NCBI RefSeq assembly: GCF_018118585.1
Contig: NZ_CP069421.1
Span: forward strand, 1,240,001 to 1,304,000
Length of the DNA stretch: 64,000 nt
Source: Aristaeella lactis
Lineage (GTDB): Bacteria > Bacillota > Clostridia > Christensenellales > Aristaeellaceae
Reading direction: 5' to 3'
Each line of letters begins with the position of its first letter. Position 1 is the stretch's first letter. Below the pieces are notes generated by a model, which was not told the origin of the DNA, did no database searches, and saw only the letters and a list, made by a program, of their open reading frames with translations. Shown one piece after another: positions 48,607 to 57,113 of this stretch. A program made the translations under genes and the position numbers.

Positions 48607-48635
48607 ATTCTACCTGCTCCCGCGGGAATAATCAA
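48607..48635 (-). promoter_or_regulatory. Promoter of the GH10 xylanase gene with a palindrome in the spacer
   Basis: On the minus strand TTGATT (48630-48635), 17 bases, TAGAAT (48607-48612). The spacer contains the perfect palindrome TCCCGCGGGA (48618-48627), and an ATGTACGAACAAC motif (48594-48606) lies at the predicted transcription start. Confidence 0.75.
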
Positions 48636-48684
48636 GTTCAAGTGCATGATAAAAACGATTCAGGATTAGCTGAGTACAAAAAAA

Positions 48685-48706
48685 GGACCGTCCTTTCGGA
48701 CGGTCC
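48685..48706 (-). terminator. Terminator of the sugar-binding protein gene
   Basis: GGACCGTCC-TTTC-GGACGGTCC stem-loop followed on the minus strand by TTTTTTTG, 18 bases after the stop codon. Confidence 0.92.
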
Positions 48707-48724
48707 GGGAATGCTTACAGACGA

Positions 48725-50158
48725 TTATTCGCCAGCGCCTTCTTCAGCGGGAGCTTCTTCAGCTTCGGCAGCAGCGGCAGCTTCAGCAGCAGCCTTCTCA
48801 GCGTCAACTTCTTCCTGAGTCTTGTCGCCGTTGAACACGTCGCAGCGGCCCTGGAATGCCGGCAGAGCAGCCTCGATGATCTCAGCGGGGGTACCGCCGC
48901 CCAGGTTCCAGGTGATCTCGGTGATGGAGCTGTTGCGGTCACCGATCAGGTTGAACTTCATGATGGTGGCGTTCTCGCCCTTACGCAGCATGGCGTAGGT
49001 TTCTTCGATAGCGCGGTCATCCGTCAGAGCATAGTAGTTGGTGGCCCAGGCATCTTCATCAGTGCCGGGAGTGGGCATGGCCCACAGGGTGAACAGCTGC
49101 TCGAGCTTCAGAGCGGTCTCTTCGTCATACACGTTCGGAACGCCGAAGACGTTGTTGTCAGCAGCGGAGGTGTAACGGTTGGCGCGCGGTCCCTTGGGAG
49201 TAGCCACGAAGCCCCACTCGTCAGCAACCTGGTTGATGGTGCTGTTGCCGTTGAAGCCTTCGTAGGACTGACCGATCATGAAGGCCACGTTGCCTTCCGG
49301 CCAGAACCTCTGATAGTCGTCCCAGGCTTCGTTAGGCCGCATGTACTTGTTGCCCCAGGCAATACGGGTTTCGAGAGCTTCTTTCATCTCGTCGCTGTCG
49401 ATAGCGGGAACCAGTTTGCCGGCATCATTGTACTTGTAGAAGTCAGCTTCGTTGGAAACAACCAGAGCCACGGTGACATCGTCGCCGTTACCGGTCAGAG
49501 CATAGACGTCCAGTTCGCCATCGTTGTCGATGTCGCGCTGCACTTTGTCCATGTACTCTTCCATCTTGGCCCAGGTCCATTCGCCGGACGCCTGCAGGTC
49601 ATACAGCTCGTTCCAGTCGATGTTCGCTTCTTCCAGGATCCGCTTGTTGAAGAACACGCCCTGACGGGGTTCAACAGCAGCGCCCATGGTCACGCCGTAG
49701 CACACGCCGTCCTTGGTCATGAAATCAACGGTAGCGTCATTGAACACGCCCAGATCCAGACCGTAGGTCCAGGGCATATACAGGCCGTTGGCCAGAGGAG
49801 CGCCTGCGAAACCGGAGCTGATGCCCACGATGCAGAGCTTGGAGTTGTCTTTGTTAGCGACCATGTTGGCCAGCTCGGTGGGGTTGCCTGCCCAGTCGGA
49901 CAGAGCCTGCAGATGGACCTTAACATGGTAGGTTTCCATCAGCCAGTCCTGATAGTCATACTGGAGCTGCTGGTCTTCAGAAGGATCGTCAGAACGGGTG
50001 TCATCAGACCACCAGTCATAGAAGTACACATCCGCGCCACCGAAGTCCAGGCCTTCGATGATTGCCGGATAACCTTCCGGAACTTCTTCGGCAGCAGCGA
50101 AACTGCAGCAGCCGAGCAGCAGCATAGCCGCCAATACCAGGGCAATGATTTTCTTCAT
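48725..50158 (-). CDS. Carbohydrate ABC transporter substrate-binding protein (family 1)
   Basis: Extracellular receptor for an oligosaccharide importer. The 477-residue product starts with a signal peptide containing LLLGC (a possible lipobox, with Cys17 as lipid site), though SFAAAEE could also be cut by signal peptidase I. The body has the family 1 binding-protein look: VYFYDWWSDD, FFNKRILEEANIDWNELYD, GEWTWAKMEEYMDKVQRD, WPEGNVAFMIGQSYEG. The C-terminus is an Ala/Glu-rich tail of about 30 residues, perhaps a flexible spacer. It has its own consensus promoter downstream of the permease pair, so it can be made in excess. Substrate unknown. Confidence 0.9.
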   Translation of the reverse strand: MKKIIALVLAAMLLLGCCSFAAAEEVPEGYPAIIEGLDFGGADVYFYDWWSDDTRSDDPSEDQQLQYDYQDWLMETYHVKVHLQALSDWAGNPTELANMVANKDNSKLCIVGISSGFAGAPLANGLYMPWTYGLDLGVFNDATVDFMTKDGVCYGVTMGAAVEPRQGVFFNKRILEEANIDWNELYDLQASGEWTWAKMEEYMDKVQRDIDNDGELDVYALTGNGDDVTVALVVSNEADFYKYNDAGKLVPAIDSDEMKEALETRIAWGNKYMRPNEAWDDYQRFWPEGNVAFMIGQSYEGFNGNSTINQVADEWGFVATPKGPRANRYTSAADNNVFGVPNVYDEETALKLEQLFTLWAMPTPGTDEDAWATNYYALTDDRAIEETYAMLRKGENATIMKFNLIGDRNSSITEITWNLGGGTPAEIIEAALPAFQGRCDVFNGDKTQEEVDAEKAAAEAAAAAEAEEAPAEEGAGE

Positions 50159-50251
50159 ACGAGAAAACCTCCTTTTTTATTTCCCTACAGATTTCCCGCG
50201 GAAACCTGTATAGGTGCAGTTGTAAGTGCGGGACCCCCGCTGTTCAGGACA

Positions 50252-50280
50252 ATTATAGACCGGTTTATACATTTTTTCAA
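50252..50280 (-). promoter_or_regulatory. Sigma-A promoter of the sugar-binding protein gene
   Basis: On the minus strand TTGAAA (50275-50280), 17 bases, TATAAT (50252-50257), with ATGTACGAACCAA (50284-50296 region) just upstream of the -35. The leader is about 90 bases. Confidence 0.85.
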
Positions 50281-50322
50281 GTATTGGTTCGTACATTTTC
50301 AGCATTTTTTGTCGCCCGGATA

Positions 50323-51333
50323 TTATTCCTTGGAGCCCGTCATCGCAAGGCTTTCCACAAATGTACGCTGCGTGAAGCAGTACAGGATGATCAGCGGAAT
50401 ACAGCAGAAAAGCACGGCGATGGAGATCAGCTGCAGGGAGCGCCCGTTCGTCACGGTGATGGCATCCGTCAGGGATGTGGAATAATACCGTCCCATCCGC
50501 GTGGTCATGGTGCTCATCTGGACAGCGTACAGCGTATATCCGCTCAGGAAGTTCCGGCTGTAGAACAGGTCTGTCCACTGCCATACAAAGCTGAACAGGA
50601 AGCAGCTGGCAATGATCGGCACAGCGTCCGGCAGCATGATCTTCAGGAAGGTATGCATCGTTCCGCAGCCATCCACATAGGCCGCTTCTTCCAGGCTTTC
50701 CGGAACACCCTTGAAATACTGTCTCAGCATGTAGATGTACAGGCCGTCCTTCAGGCCCATACAGGTCAGGCACATCATGATGTATGGCCAGATCGATGTA
50801 CGGATACTCAGCGTGTCCCCTGTCGTCGCCTTGAATATACCCAGGATGTCAAACTTGGAGAAGGTCATATACAGGGCGGACTGGATTGTCTGGGGCGGAA
50901 TGATGATCAGGGCCACTACACAGGCAAACCAGAATTTCTTCAGCGGGAACTCAAACCGGGCGAATCCGTAAGCCACCAGCGTAGTGGAGATCACCTGGCA
51001 GACGGACATCAGGATGGAAATCCAGAGGGTATTGACCATGGATTCCGGGAAGTTCGTCAGGGCTGCCACGTCCACATAATTCTGCAGCGTCACATGTCGC
51101 GGCAGGACCACGATGGTGGAATCGTAAAGATCGTTTTCCTCCATGAAACTCATGGCGAAACGGTTCACCATCGGCTGGATGATCATGAAGCACAGACCGA
51201 ACATCAGCAGTGCGCGGAAAACCGAGATTGCGATCTCCTTGCCGCGGCGCTTCATCAGGTAGCCGCCGCTGCGGCGGTTCCTTTCCCAGAAGCTTTTGTT
51301 TTCACCGATAAAGATCGTGTTGCCTTTATTCAT
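50323..51333 (-). CDS. Carbohydrate ABC transporter permease (MalG type)
   Basis: Inner membrane half-channel of a sugar importer. The 336-residue product has a basic cytoplasmic N-terminus, about six membrane helices and the ATPase-coupling EAA loop, here EEAAYVDGCGTMHTFLKIMLP. The long extracytoplasmic segment after helix 1 (NYVDVAALTNFPESM) is typical of MalG/LacG homologues. It overlaps the MalF-type gene by eight bases. No ATPase gene is present, so a shared MsmX/MsmK-like ATPase encoded elsewhere is expected. Confidence 0.93.
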   Translation of the reverse strand: MNKGNTIFIGENKSFWERNRRSGGYLMKRRGKEIAISVFRALLMFGLCFMIIQPMVNRFAMSFMEENDLYDSTIVVLPRHVTLQNYVDVAALTNFPESMVNTLWISILMSVCQVISTTLVAYGFARFEFPLKKFWFACVVALIIIPPQTIQSALYMTFSKFDILGIFKATTGDTLSIRTSIWPYIMMCLTCMGLKDGLYIYMLRQYFKGVPESLEEAAYVDGCGTMHTFLKIMLPDAVPIIASCFLFSFVWQWTDLFYSRNFLSGYTLYAVQMSTMTTRMGRYYSTSLTDAITVTNGRSLQLISIAVLFCCIPLIILYCFTQRTFVESLAMTGSKE

Positions 51334-52303
51334 AGGATTTCACCGCCCCTGTGATAATGATCGAGCTGACACCGATGAACGCCAGCGCCACGCCGAAGTA
51401 GATCCAGCTTTCAGCGGAAGCCACACCCAGGTCCATCTGTACGCCGTACATTACCTCGTTGATGTGTTCGATGACCTTGTTATCGTTCTTCATGAAGAAG
51501 TCGATGATCGTGTAGATGCAGTTAACCAGGAGCAGCGGGCTGACCATCGGGAAAGTGATCTTCCAGAAGGATTCCCACGCGGAACAGCCTTCCACGTCCG
51601 CCGCCTCATACAGGGAGGGCGAAATGGACTGCAGGCCGCTCAGGAACACGATGATCTGGATACCGCTGGCCATGACGATGTCATAGATGGAATCGATCAT
51701 CTGGAAAATGATTTTGAAAACGTCATTGCCCACGCCGGACAGCTTCAGCAGGTCCTCCAGCGCAGCGGATACGTTCACGCCCGAGCTGTTCTGAACCGAT
51801 TCGTTGATGCTCTTCATCAGGTTCAGGATGTCGTTGGAGGATTCAATGCCGGGCAGCACGCCGGATGAAAGGATAACCGGCAGGAAGAAGATGATGCGGC
51901 AGATGATCCGGCCCTTGAATTTCTGGTTCAGGATGACCGCGATCACGAAGCTCAGCACCAGGGTGGCGATCACATTGATGGCCATCCGGCCGATCTCATC
52001 CACCAGGTACTTATTGAAGTTGGGATCCGTTCCGAAGGCATACTCATAGTTGCCAAGGCCCATAGGCGTCATGGCGCCGGTCAGGATGTTCACCTGGCTC
52101 ATGCTCATCCTGACGGAAAGGATCATGGGGCGGATCATAAAGACCAGGAAACCGATAATAAACGGAAGGATAAACCGGTATCCGGTACGTGCCCTCCTGG
52201 CAGGTATGGTCCGGTAGATCTTGTTCCCCGGGATCATCATCTGGAAAGCTTCAACGATCCCGCTGTACCAGTGTTCCCGGTACACCCTGTTCTTTTTGCT
52301 CAT
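51326..52303 (-). CDS. Carbohydrate ABC transporter permease (MalF/LacF type)
   Basis: Partner of the MalG-type permease. The 325-residue product has about six membrane helices, beginning with FILPFIIGFLVFMIRPMIL, and the EAA loop YEAADVEGCSAWESFWKITFP. The periplasmic loop between helices carries a stretch around residues 150-185 (SSNDILNLMKSINES) that is longer than usual. The start ATG overlaps the end of the DUF5696-like gene by four bases, tying the transporter to that protein at the translational level. Confidence 0.93.
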   Translation of the reverse strand: MSKKNRVYREHWYSGIVEAFQMMIPGNKIYRTIPARRARTGYRFILPFIIGFLVFMIRPMILSVRMSMSQVNILTGAMTPMGLGNYEYAFGTDPNFNKYLVDEIGRMAINVIATLVLSFVIAVILNQKFKGRIICRIIFFLPVILSSGVLPGIESSNDILNLMKSINESVQNSSGVNVSAALEDLLKLSGVGNDVFKIIFQMIDSIYDIVMASGIQIIVFLSGLQSISPSLYEAADVEGCSAWESFWKITFPMVSPLLLVNCIYTIIDFFMKNDNKVIEHINEVMYGVQMDLGVASAESWIYFGVALAFIGVSSIIITGAVKSYE

Positions 52304-54873
52304 TGTCCGCCACCTCTTTTCACGAGATAATCCCGGGCAGGTACACGGACACCGCCGGCACTGTATTCATAATCGTTATAGTTGACGTATACCTTGGTGC
52401 CGTCCGCATACTCGGTCAGGGACACGCCGTCCGCCAGCTTCTCATGACCGGTCATTTCCTGGATGTTCAGGCCGGCCATTTCCTTCTGGTAGCGGCTGAT
52501 GATCTCCAGTGCCTGATCCTTCCACGGATCATATCCGGCGGAATGATAGCAGCTGAAAGTGGAATCCCGGAGCACAAGGGTGCTGGTCTTCATAAAGGTG
52601 AAGTTCAGGCCGGCGCCGTATTCGGCACATTCCAGCACAGTATCCTGGTAATTGCCGGCCAGGTTGATCGGCGCGCCGGTATAGTTCTTGAGTCCGTGGA
52701 TCGCCATCTGATAGAAAGGCACCTTTTCATCGATGATACCGTAGGTGTTGCCTGTCAGGTCCATATCCGTGATCAGGTCAGCGTAAGGCAGCGCGTATTC
52801 GTTGCCTTTCTTGATGGAGATCTTCAGACCGCCGGCGTCCGCATCCTTCAGTGTCTGGATGTTCATAGCCTTCACCTGCTCACGGGTGACCGTGTCTCCG
52901 TCATAATAGTCGGAGCTCAGCAGATTGCCGATATCGCGGAAGGCTACGCCGGCCGCCTGCCGGTCCTTCAGCGCGTTCAGCAGGTTCGCCGCACATCTCT
53001 GCGCGTATTCCGGCCGTACCAGGTAATAGGGATCCATCCACTCGCTCAGCCGGTAGGTCACGATATCATAGGGATAAAGCTTTGCGACTTCCCGGGTGGT
53101 ATACCGGGATGCGTTGGTGAACGGGATAAAGCCGTTGAAGATGCCGCTGTTGTAGGCGAAGCAGGTGATCCCGTCATAATACAGATCAACGTTCTTTTCT
53201 TTGGCATGATCCGTCAGTTTTTTCATGCCCGCGTCGCCGCCCAGCTCACCGACTGTGTGGACGCTGGTCAGCACCCGCTGGCGTACGCCGCCGTTGGCCC
53301 ATCCGGTCACGCGGATATTCAGATTCCTGATATCTGCTTCTGTCAGTTCATCCAGGATTTCCTCTGTTTCGCTGAAAGTGGTTCCCGGAACGATGGAATC
53401 CACCGGAACGCCGAACCTGACCTGTTTCTTGTCAATGGCGCCGACGATCTCCACATTCACCGGCATATCTTCCCGGACTTCGGTCTGTTTCATACCCGGC
53501 TTGGCCTTCAGGTATTCTGAATAAGCCTTGGCCATGGCCACATAACCGTTATCATCCAGGAACCTGTACCGCTGGATGACCGTGTCATCCGGGATCTTGT
53601 TCTCATACATGAGCATCATCCGCGGAGACCGCTTGGTCACGTCATAGGTATCGGAATGGATCACGTTGTACTTGGCATAGACGGTGTTGTATTCCGTCAG
53701 CCGTCCGGCAATATCCGCGCTGATGGCGCCGTAGGAGTTCGCGCCTTCCATCAGGCACAGGAACGCGCCGTCCTGCTGGCTCATGCCGAAAGCGTCAAAG
53801 GAAGCTTCTGTTTCGTTGATGACTTCTGTCCGTTTGGTACCGTAGTCCCATCCGAACATGTTGGCATAGTAGGCGCTCTGGGAAACCTTGCCGTTGTTGT
53901 AGCGGATCAGGGACCCGCCGCCTTCGGGCACCAGGATAAATCCTTCGTCATTCTTTCCGCCCGCACCGAACATCGGCAGGAGGCTGACGTAGGTGATCGG
54001 GTAATCGCCCTCACAGGTGATCGCGGAATAAGGCACCTCCACCACGAGGTCCTTCCCTTCCAGGCGGTAGATCACACTGACATTGAAGACTGCCCTGCTC
54101 TTTTCCTTCTCGCCTGCTTTCAGTTCCTCGTCGATCGCCAGCTCATCGGCATTATAGCCGACCTTGGCGAAATAGTCCTCCGCGGTCTGCTTGCCCTTGG
54201 CGTCCAGTCCGTCTTTGAGGATGTAGAGCGGCTGTTCCGTCACGCTGGGGTACAGGGCGATCACTTCGTCCTTGTTCTTTTTCTTGTCCAGCTTGGAGGG
54301 CTCATAGAGGGAATAATAGTTGGACAGTTTTTTCCGGTCCTTTTTGTCCAGCTGGTTGGTGAAGTTTTCATACCGTTCCTTGGTGATGGCATTGGGGATC
54401 ATATAGATCCTCTCCAGTTTGCCGATCGCGTAATCCGCCCGGATGGAACCGTCATCCAGCGGAACGATGTTGAAGGACTGATACGCAACAGAGTTGGTAT
54501 AGTTGTTCAGTTCGATGGTGGTAATGGAATCGATGTAAGTCACACCGAGGGTGGAGGACAGAACGTCCGCGTTCACGCCGCGGGCCAGGGCGTCCTTGTC
54601 CCTTTCCGGCGGGTTGGAATACCACACCTTGCCGGTAGCTTTGTTGGTCACGGTGAACTGGGTGTTGGCCGCGTCCATTTCAAACAGCAGGTATTCATTT
54701 TCCATGGTCAGGGGTTTGCTGTCCCCGTCATAGTAGAAAACGGAGGTGGGCCTGCCGAAGGAACGCTCCTGCCTGGAATAGATCGGAACCATAACGAACA
54801 CGATCAGTGCAGCAAGTGCAACCAGCACAATGATCCAGGGAAGCAGCCGGCGGATGATGCTCTTCTTTTTCAT
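52300..54873 (-). CDS. Membrane-anchored DUF5696-like protein, possible glycoside-hydrolase-like barrel
   Basis: The product is about 857 residues long with one N-terminal membrane helix (about 10-30) and a large extracellular part. I recognise it as the DUF5696 type found in Paenibacillus and Clostridia next to YIP1-family and sugar ABC genes. The N-terminal half is beta-rich (ENEYLLFEMDAANTQFTVTNKATG). The second half (about 480-780: IRVTGWANGG, DHAKEKNVDLYYDG, GVAFRDIGNLLSSDYYDG) looks like a TIM barrel of the kind seen in large glycosidases, but no catalytic residues can be assigned with confidence. The start is set at the ATG ten bases after GGAGG; two earlier ATG codons are closer to that site. 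Confidence 0.75.
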   Translation of the reverse strand: MKKKSIIRRLLPWIIVLVALAALIVFVMVPIYSRQERSFGRPTSVFYYDGDSKPLTMENEYLLFEMDAANTQFTVTNKATGKVWYSNPPERDKDALARGVNADVLSSTLGVTYIDSITTIELNNYTNSVAYQSFNIVPLDDGSIRADYAIGKLERIYMIPNAITKERYENFTNQLDKKDRKKLSNYYSLYEPSKLDKKKNKDEVIALYPSVTEQPLYILKDGLDAKGKQTAEDYFAKVGYNADELAIDEELKAGEKEKSRAVFNVSVIYRLEGKDLVVEVPYSAITCEGDYPITYVSLLPMFGAGGKNDEGFILVPEGGGSLIRYNNGKVSQSAYYANMFGWDYGTKRTEVINETEASFDAFGMSQQDGAFLCLMEGANSYGAISADIAGRLTEYNTVYAKYNVIHSDTYDVTKRSPRMMLMYENKIPDDTVIQRYRFLDDNGYVAMAKAYSEYLKAKPGMKQTEVREDMPVNVEIVGAIDKKQVRFGVPVDSIVPGTTFSETEEILDELTEADIRNLNIRVTGWANGGVRQRVLTSVHTVGELGGDAGMKKLTDHAKEKNVDLYYDGITCFAYNSGIFNGFIPFTNASRYTTREVAKLYPYDIVTYRLSEWMDPYYLVRPEYAQRCAANLLNALKDRQAAGVAFRDIGNLLSSDYYDGDTVTREQVKAMNIQTLKDADAGGLKISIKKGNEYALPYADLITDMDLTGNTYGIIDEKVPFYQMAIHGLKNYTGAPINLAGNYQDTVLECAEYGAGLNFTFMKTSTLVLRDSTFSCYHSAGYDPWKDQALEIISRYQKEMAGLNIQEMTGHEKLADGVSLTEYADGTKVYVNYNDYEYSAGGVRVPARDYLVKRGGGQ

Positions 54874-54888
54874 ACTCATCATCCCTCC

Positions 54889-55584
54889 TTAATTCAAACG
54901 GAATGCCATCTCGCGGTACAGGCTGACAAAGAAGCCGATCGCATCGCTGAGCAGGCTGAAGAATGTGAGTGCCAGGAAAATGATCACGCATCCTCCGAAT
55001 ATGGTCACAAAGATAAAGATGAAGGTTTTGCCGGGACCGTAATCGTGGATCTGCATCAGGCCGATAAATACCAGGAAGAAGCACCAGATCACGCTGACGC
55101 TCAGCATAACACTGTAAAGGCTTCCCTCTTCAAAGGTCAGCATGTTGCTGACCAGGATCATCGGCAGCTGGATGATGATATAGGGCACCAGCGCGTAGCA
55201 CATCGCGATATAGATATCGCGGAACTTGCCCTTGCCTTCAAACAGGGTGGTCATGGCCCAGTTGGCAATGCACAGAACCAGGAAGGGCAGCAGCAGCGAT
55301 GCCATCTGCTCCCAGATGTTGACATGCTGAACAGCCACATCATAGAACTGGAAACTTGTGCACAGGATCTTCAGCACGTAGGTGATCAGGAACAGGGCCA
55401 GGAAAGTGTTGGCCGCGCCGACCGTTCCATGGTTCTCACGGGTCAGGTCCCAGTATCCGTCAAAGGGATGGGTGATCACATGAAACGCGTACTTGATCGC
55501 GTGGGTGTAACGGCTCCACCAGGAATTGCTTCCGGCTGCGCTCAGTACACCGTCACTGCTCACGACGGACTTTGCTGTGCTCAT
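54889..55584 (-). CDS. YIP1-family multi-span membrane protein
   Basis: The 231-residue integral membrane protein has five or so hydrophobic helices between about residues 55 and 225 and a cytoplasmic N-terminus with HAIKYAFHVITHPFDGYWDL, which is the usual opening of bacterial YIP1-domain proteins. The family's role in bacteria is unknown. It overlaps the NHL-propeller gene by 32 bases and is followed closely by the DUF5696-like gene, a three-gene set seen with sugar transporters. It may form a membrane complex with these neighbours. Confidence 0.75.
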   Translation of the reverse strand: MSTAKSVVSSDGVLSAAGSNSWWSRYTHAIKYAFHVITHPFDGYWDLTRENHGTVGAANTFLALFLITYVLKILCTSFQFYDVAVQHVNIWEQMASLLLPFLVLCIANWAMTTLFEGKGKFRDIYIAMCYALVPYIIIQLPMILVSNMLTFEEGSLYSVMLSVSVIWCFFLVFIGLMQIHDYGPGKTFIFIFVTIFGGCVIIFLALTFFSLLSDAIGFFVSLYREMAFRLN

Positions 55585-57100
55585 GCATGATCACCTCCCA
55601 CTTCATTCTCTTGATCCGGCCCAGGAGCAGCGGAATGATGATCACCGCTGCCAGGATCGCGACAATCCAGCCGATGTTCTTTTCCACCCATTCCTTCCGG
55701 TACAGTTTGAAGACCCGACCGTAGTTTTCCCGGTCATGCGCCATCTTATAATATTCCATGGCTTCCTCAAACTTGTCTTCCCGCAGGATGGAGCGGGCAA
55801 CGCCGCGGAACGCCAGGGAATAGTTGGCGTTGTTCTTCAGCACGTCCTGCCAGACTTCCGCGCTGCCTTCGTAGTCACCTTCGTGATACTTCTCATTGGC
55901 CAGGTAGATCGTCCTGCCGTACTCGGTGGGGGTGAACACCGTGATGTTGTTCTTCACCTCGTCCAGCACGAACAGGTCCCTGTCCATATGCTCCAGCGCG
56001 ATAGCCCGCATGAAGGCGCCGTCCGTGCTTCCGCGGGTACCGAAGGCCCACAGCATGACGCCCTGAGGATCGTATCCGAACAGGCGGCCGCGGATCCGGT
56101 CCAGCGCGACGTAGATATCATCGTCGAACACGGTGATGTCCGTCATCCGGCTGGGACCGTAATAGGTGGAGTCCGCTTCCTTCCACCACAGGTCGCCGAT
56201 GGGCGGCCATTTGTCGTTCTTAATCAGGATATCATTTCCCAGACTGTTCAGCCGGCGGATCGGCTTGGCCTGGTCGCTGTCCAGTTCGGCTTCCTTGAAG
56301 GACGTCGTGGTGACGTAGATGAAGCCGTCCTTGTCCATATAAAGGTTTTCATATTCCGTGGGAACGAACGCCGTGGACTGTGCCCGCTGTTCCGCGGTCT
56401 GGAAGTACCGTTTCCAGAGGTATTCCGCCATATTGTATTTAACCGGCGTTGCCCCGATGAAACCGGTGAAGGTTCCGTCCGCCTCGTATTTGACCAGGCC
56501 CTTGTTCACGTTCGTGGCCAGCACGTACACGCGGCCGGCCACGTCCACCGTCAGCTTCTTCGGCAGGTAATCCTGCGCCTGGTTGAAGGTGGGATCAGAA
56601 GGCTTGGTGTATTCCCGGATCAGGTTCAGGTCCTTGTCCATCATCACGACCCGGTGGTTGGAATAGTCCGCCACATAGATGTTTTCCGCATCATCCACGA
56701 AAACATCGTAGGGAGTGTTGAAGTCATTGACCGACGCTCCCTCAACCTTGTCGATCACCCGGACCACATGATACTGTTCGTTTTCATGTTTGATCTGGAT
56801 AATGCGGTTGTTGCCCGTGTCGACGACATACAGGTTGTTTCCCTGTACAAACAGGCCCTGGGGCTTGTTCAGCTTTTTCCCGTTCAGGTTTTCCAGGCCA
56901 AGGCTGATGCTGTCCAGCACAGTTTTGATCCGGTACGCGTCCGGAGACTCTTGCACATCGCGCCAGTAGTCATATCCGTACGTATAGGAGGTGCTGTAGC
57001 CATCCTTGTTCAGGTTGAAGCTGTCGTCTGCCAGGGCGCAGGCCGCGGGCAGCAGGAGCATCAGGATCAGCAGAAAGGAGACTGCCTTTTTCATCATCAC
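55553..57100 (-). CDS. Exported NHL-repeat beta-propeller protein with TPR-like segment and C-terminal membrane anchor
   Basis: The product has 515 residues. A signal peptide (about 1-24) is followed by an NHL/six-bladed propeller (about 60-400), with blades such as LNKPQGLFVQGNNLYVVDTG, PYDVFVDDAENIYVADYSN and NLYMDKDGFIYVTTTSF. Then come a helical TPR-like part (about 405-470: YHEGDYEGSAEVWQDVLKNN, SLAFRGVARSILREDKFEEA) and a final membrane helix (about 478-495) with a basic tail. The propeller is predicted outside the cell and tethered. Substrate or partner is unknown; synteny with YIP1-like, DUF5696-like and permease genes suggests glycan handling. Confidence 0.8.
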   Translation of the reverse strand: MMMKKAVSFLLILMLLLPAACALADDSFNLNKDGYSTSYTYGYDYWRDVQESPDAYRIKTVLDSISLGLENLNGKKLNKPQGLFVQGNNLYVVDTGNNRIIQIKHENEQYHVVRVIDKVEGASVNDFNTPYDVFVDDAENIYVADYSNHRVVMMDKDLNLIREYTKPSDPTFNQAQDYLPKKLTVDVAGRVYVLATNVNKGLVKYEADGTFTGFIGATPVKYNMAEYLWKRYFQTAEQRAQSTAFVPTEYENLYMDKDGFIYVTTTSFKEAELDSDQAKPIRRLNSLGNDILIKNDKWPPIGDLWWKEADSTYYGPSRMTDITVFDDDIYVALDRIRGRLFGYDPQGVMLWAFGTRGSTDGAFMRAIALEHMDRDLFVLDEVKNNITVFTPTEYGRTIYLANEKYHEGDYEGSAEVWQDVLKNNANYSLAFRGVARSILREDKFEEAMEYYKMAHDRENYGRVFKLYRKEWVEKNIGWIVAILAAVIIIPLLLGRIKRMKWEVIMHEHSKVRREQ

Positions 57101-57113
57101 TCACTCCCCTCCC

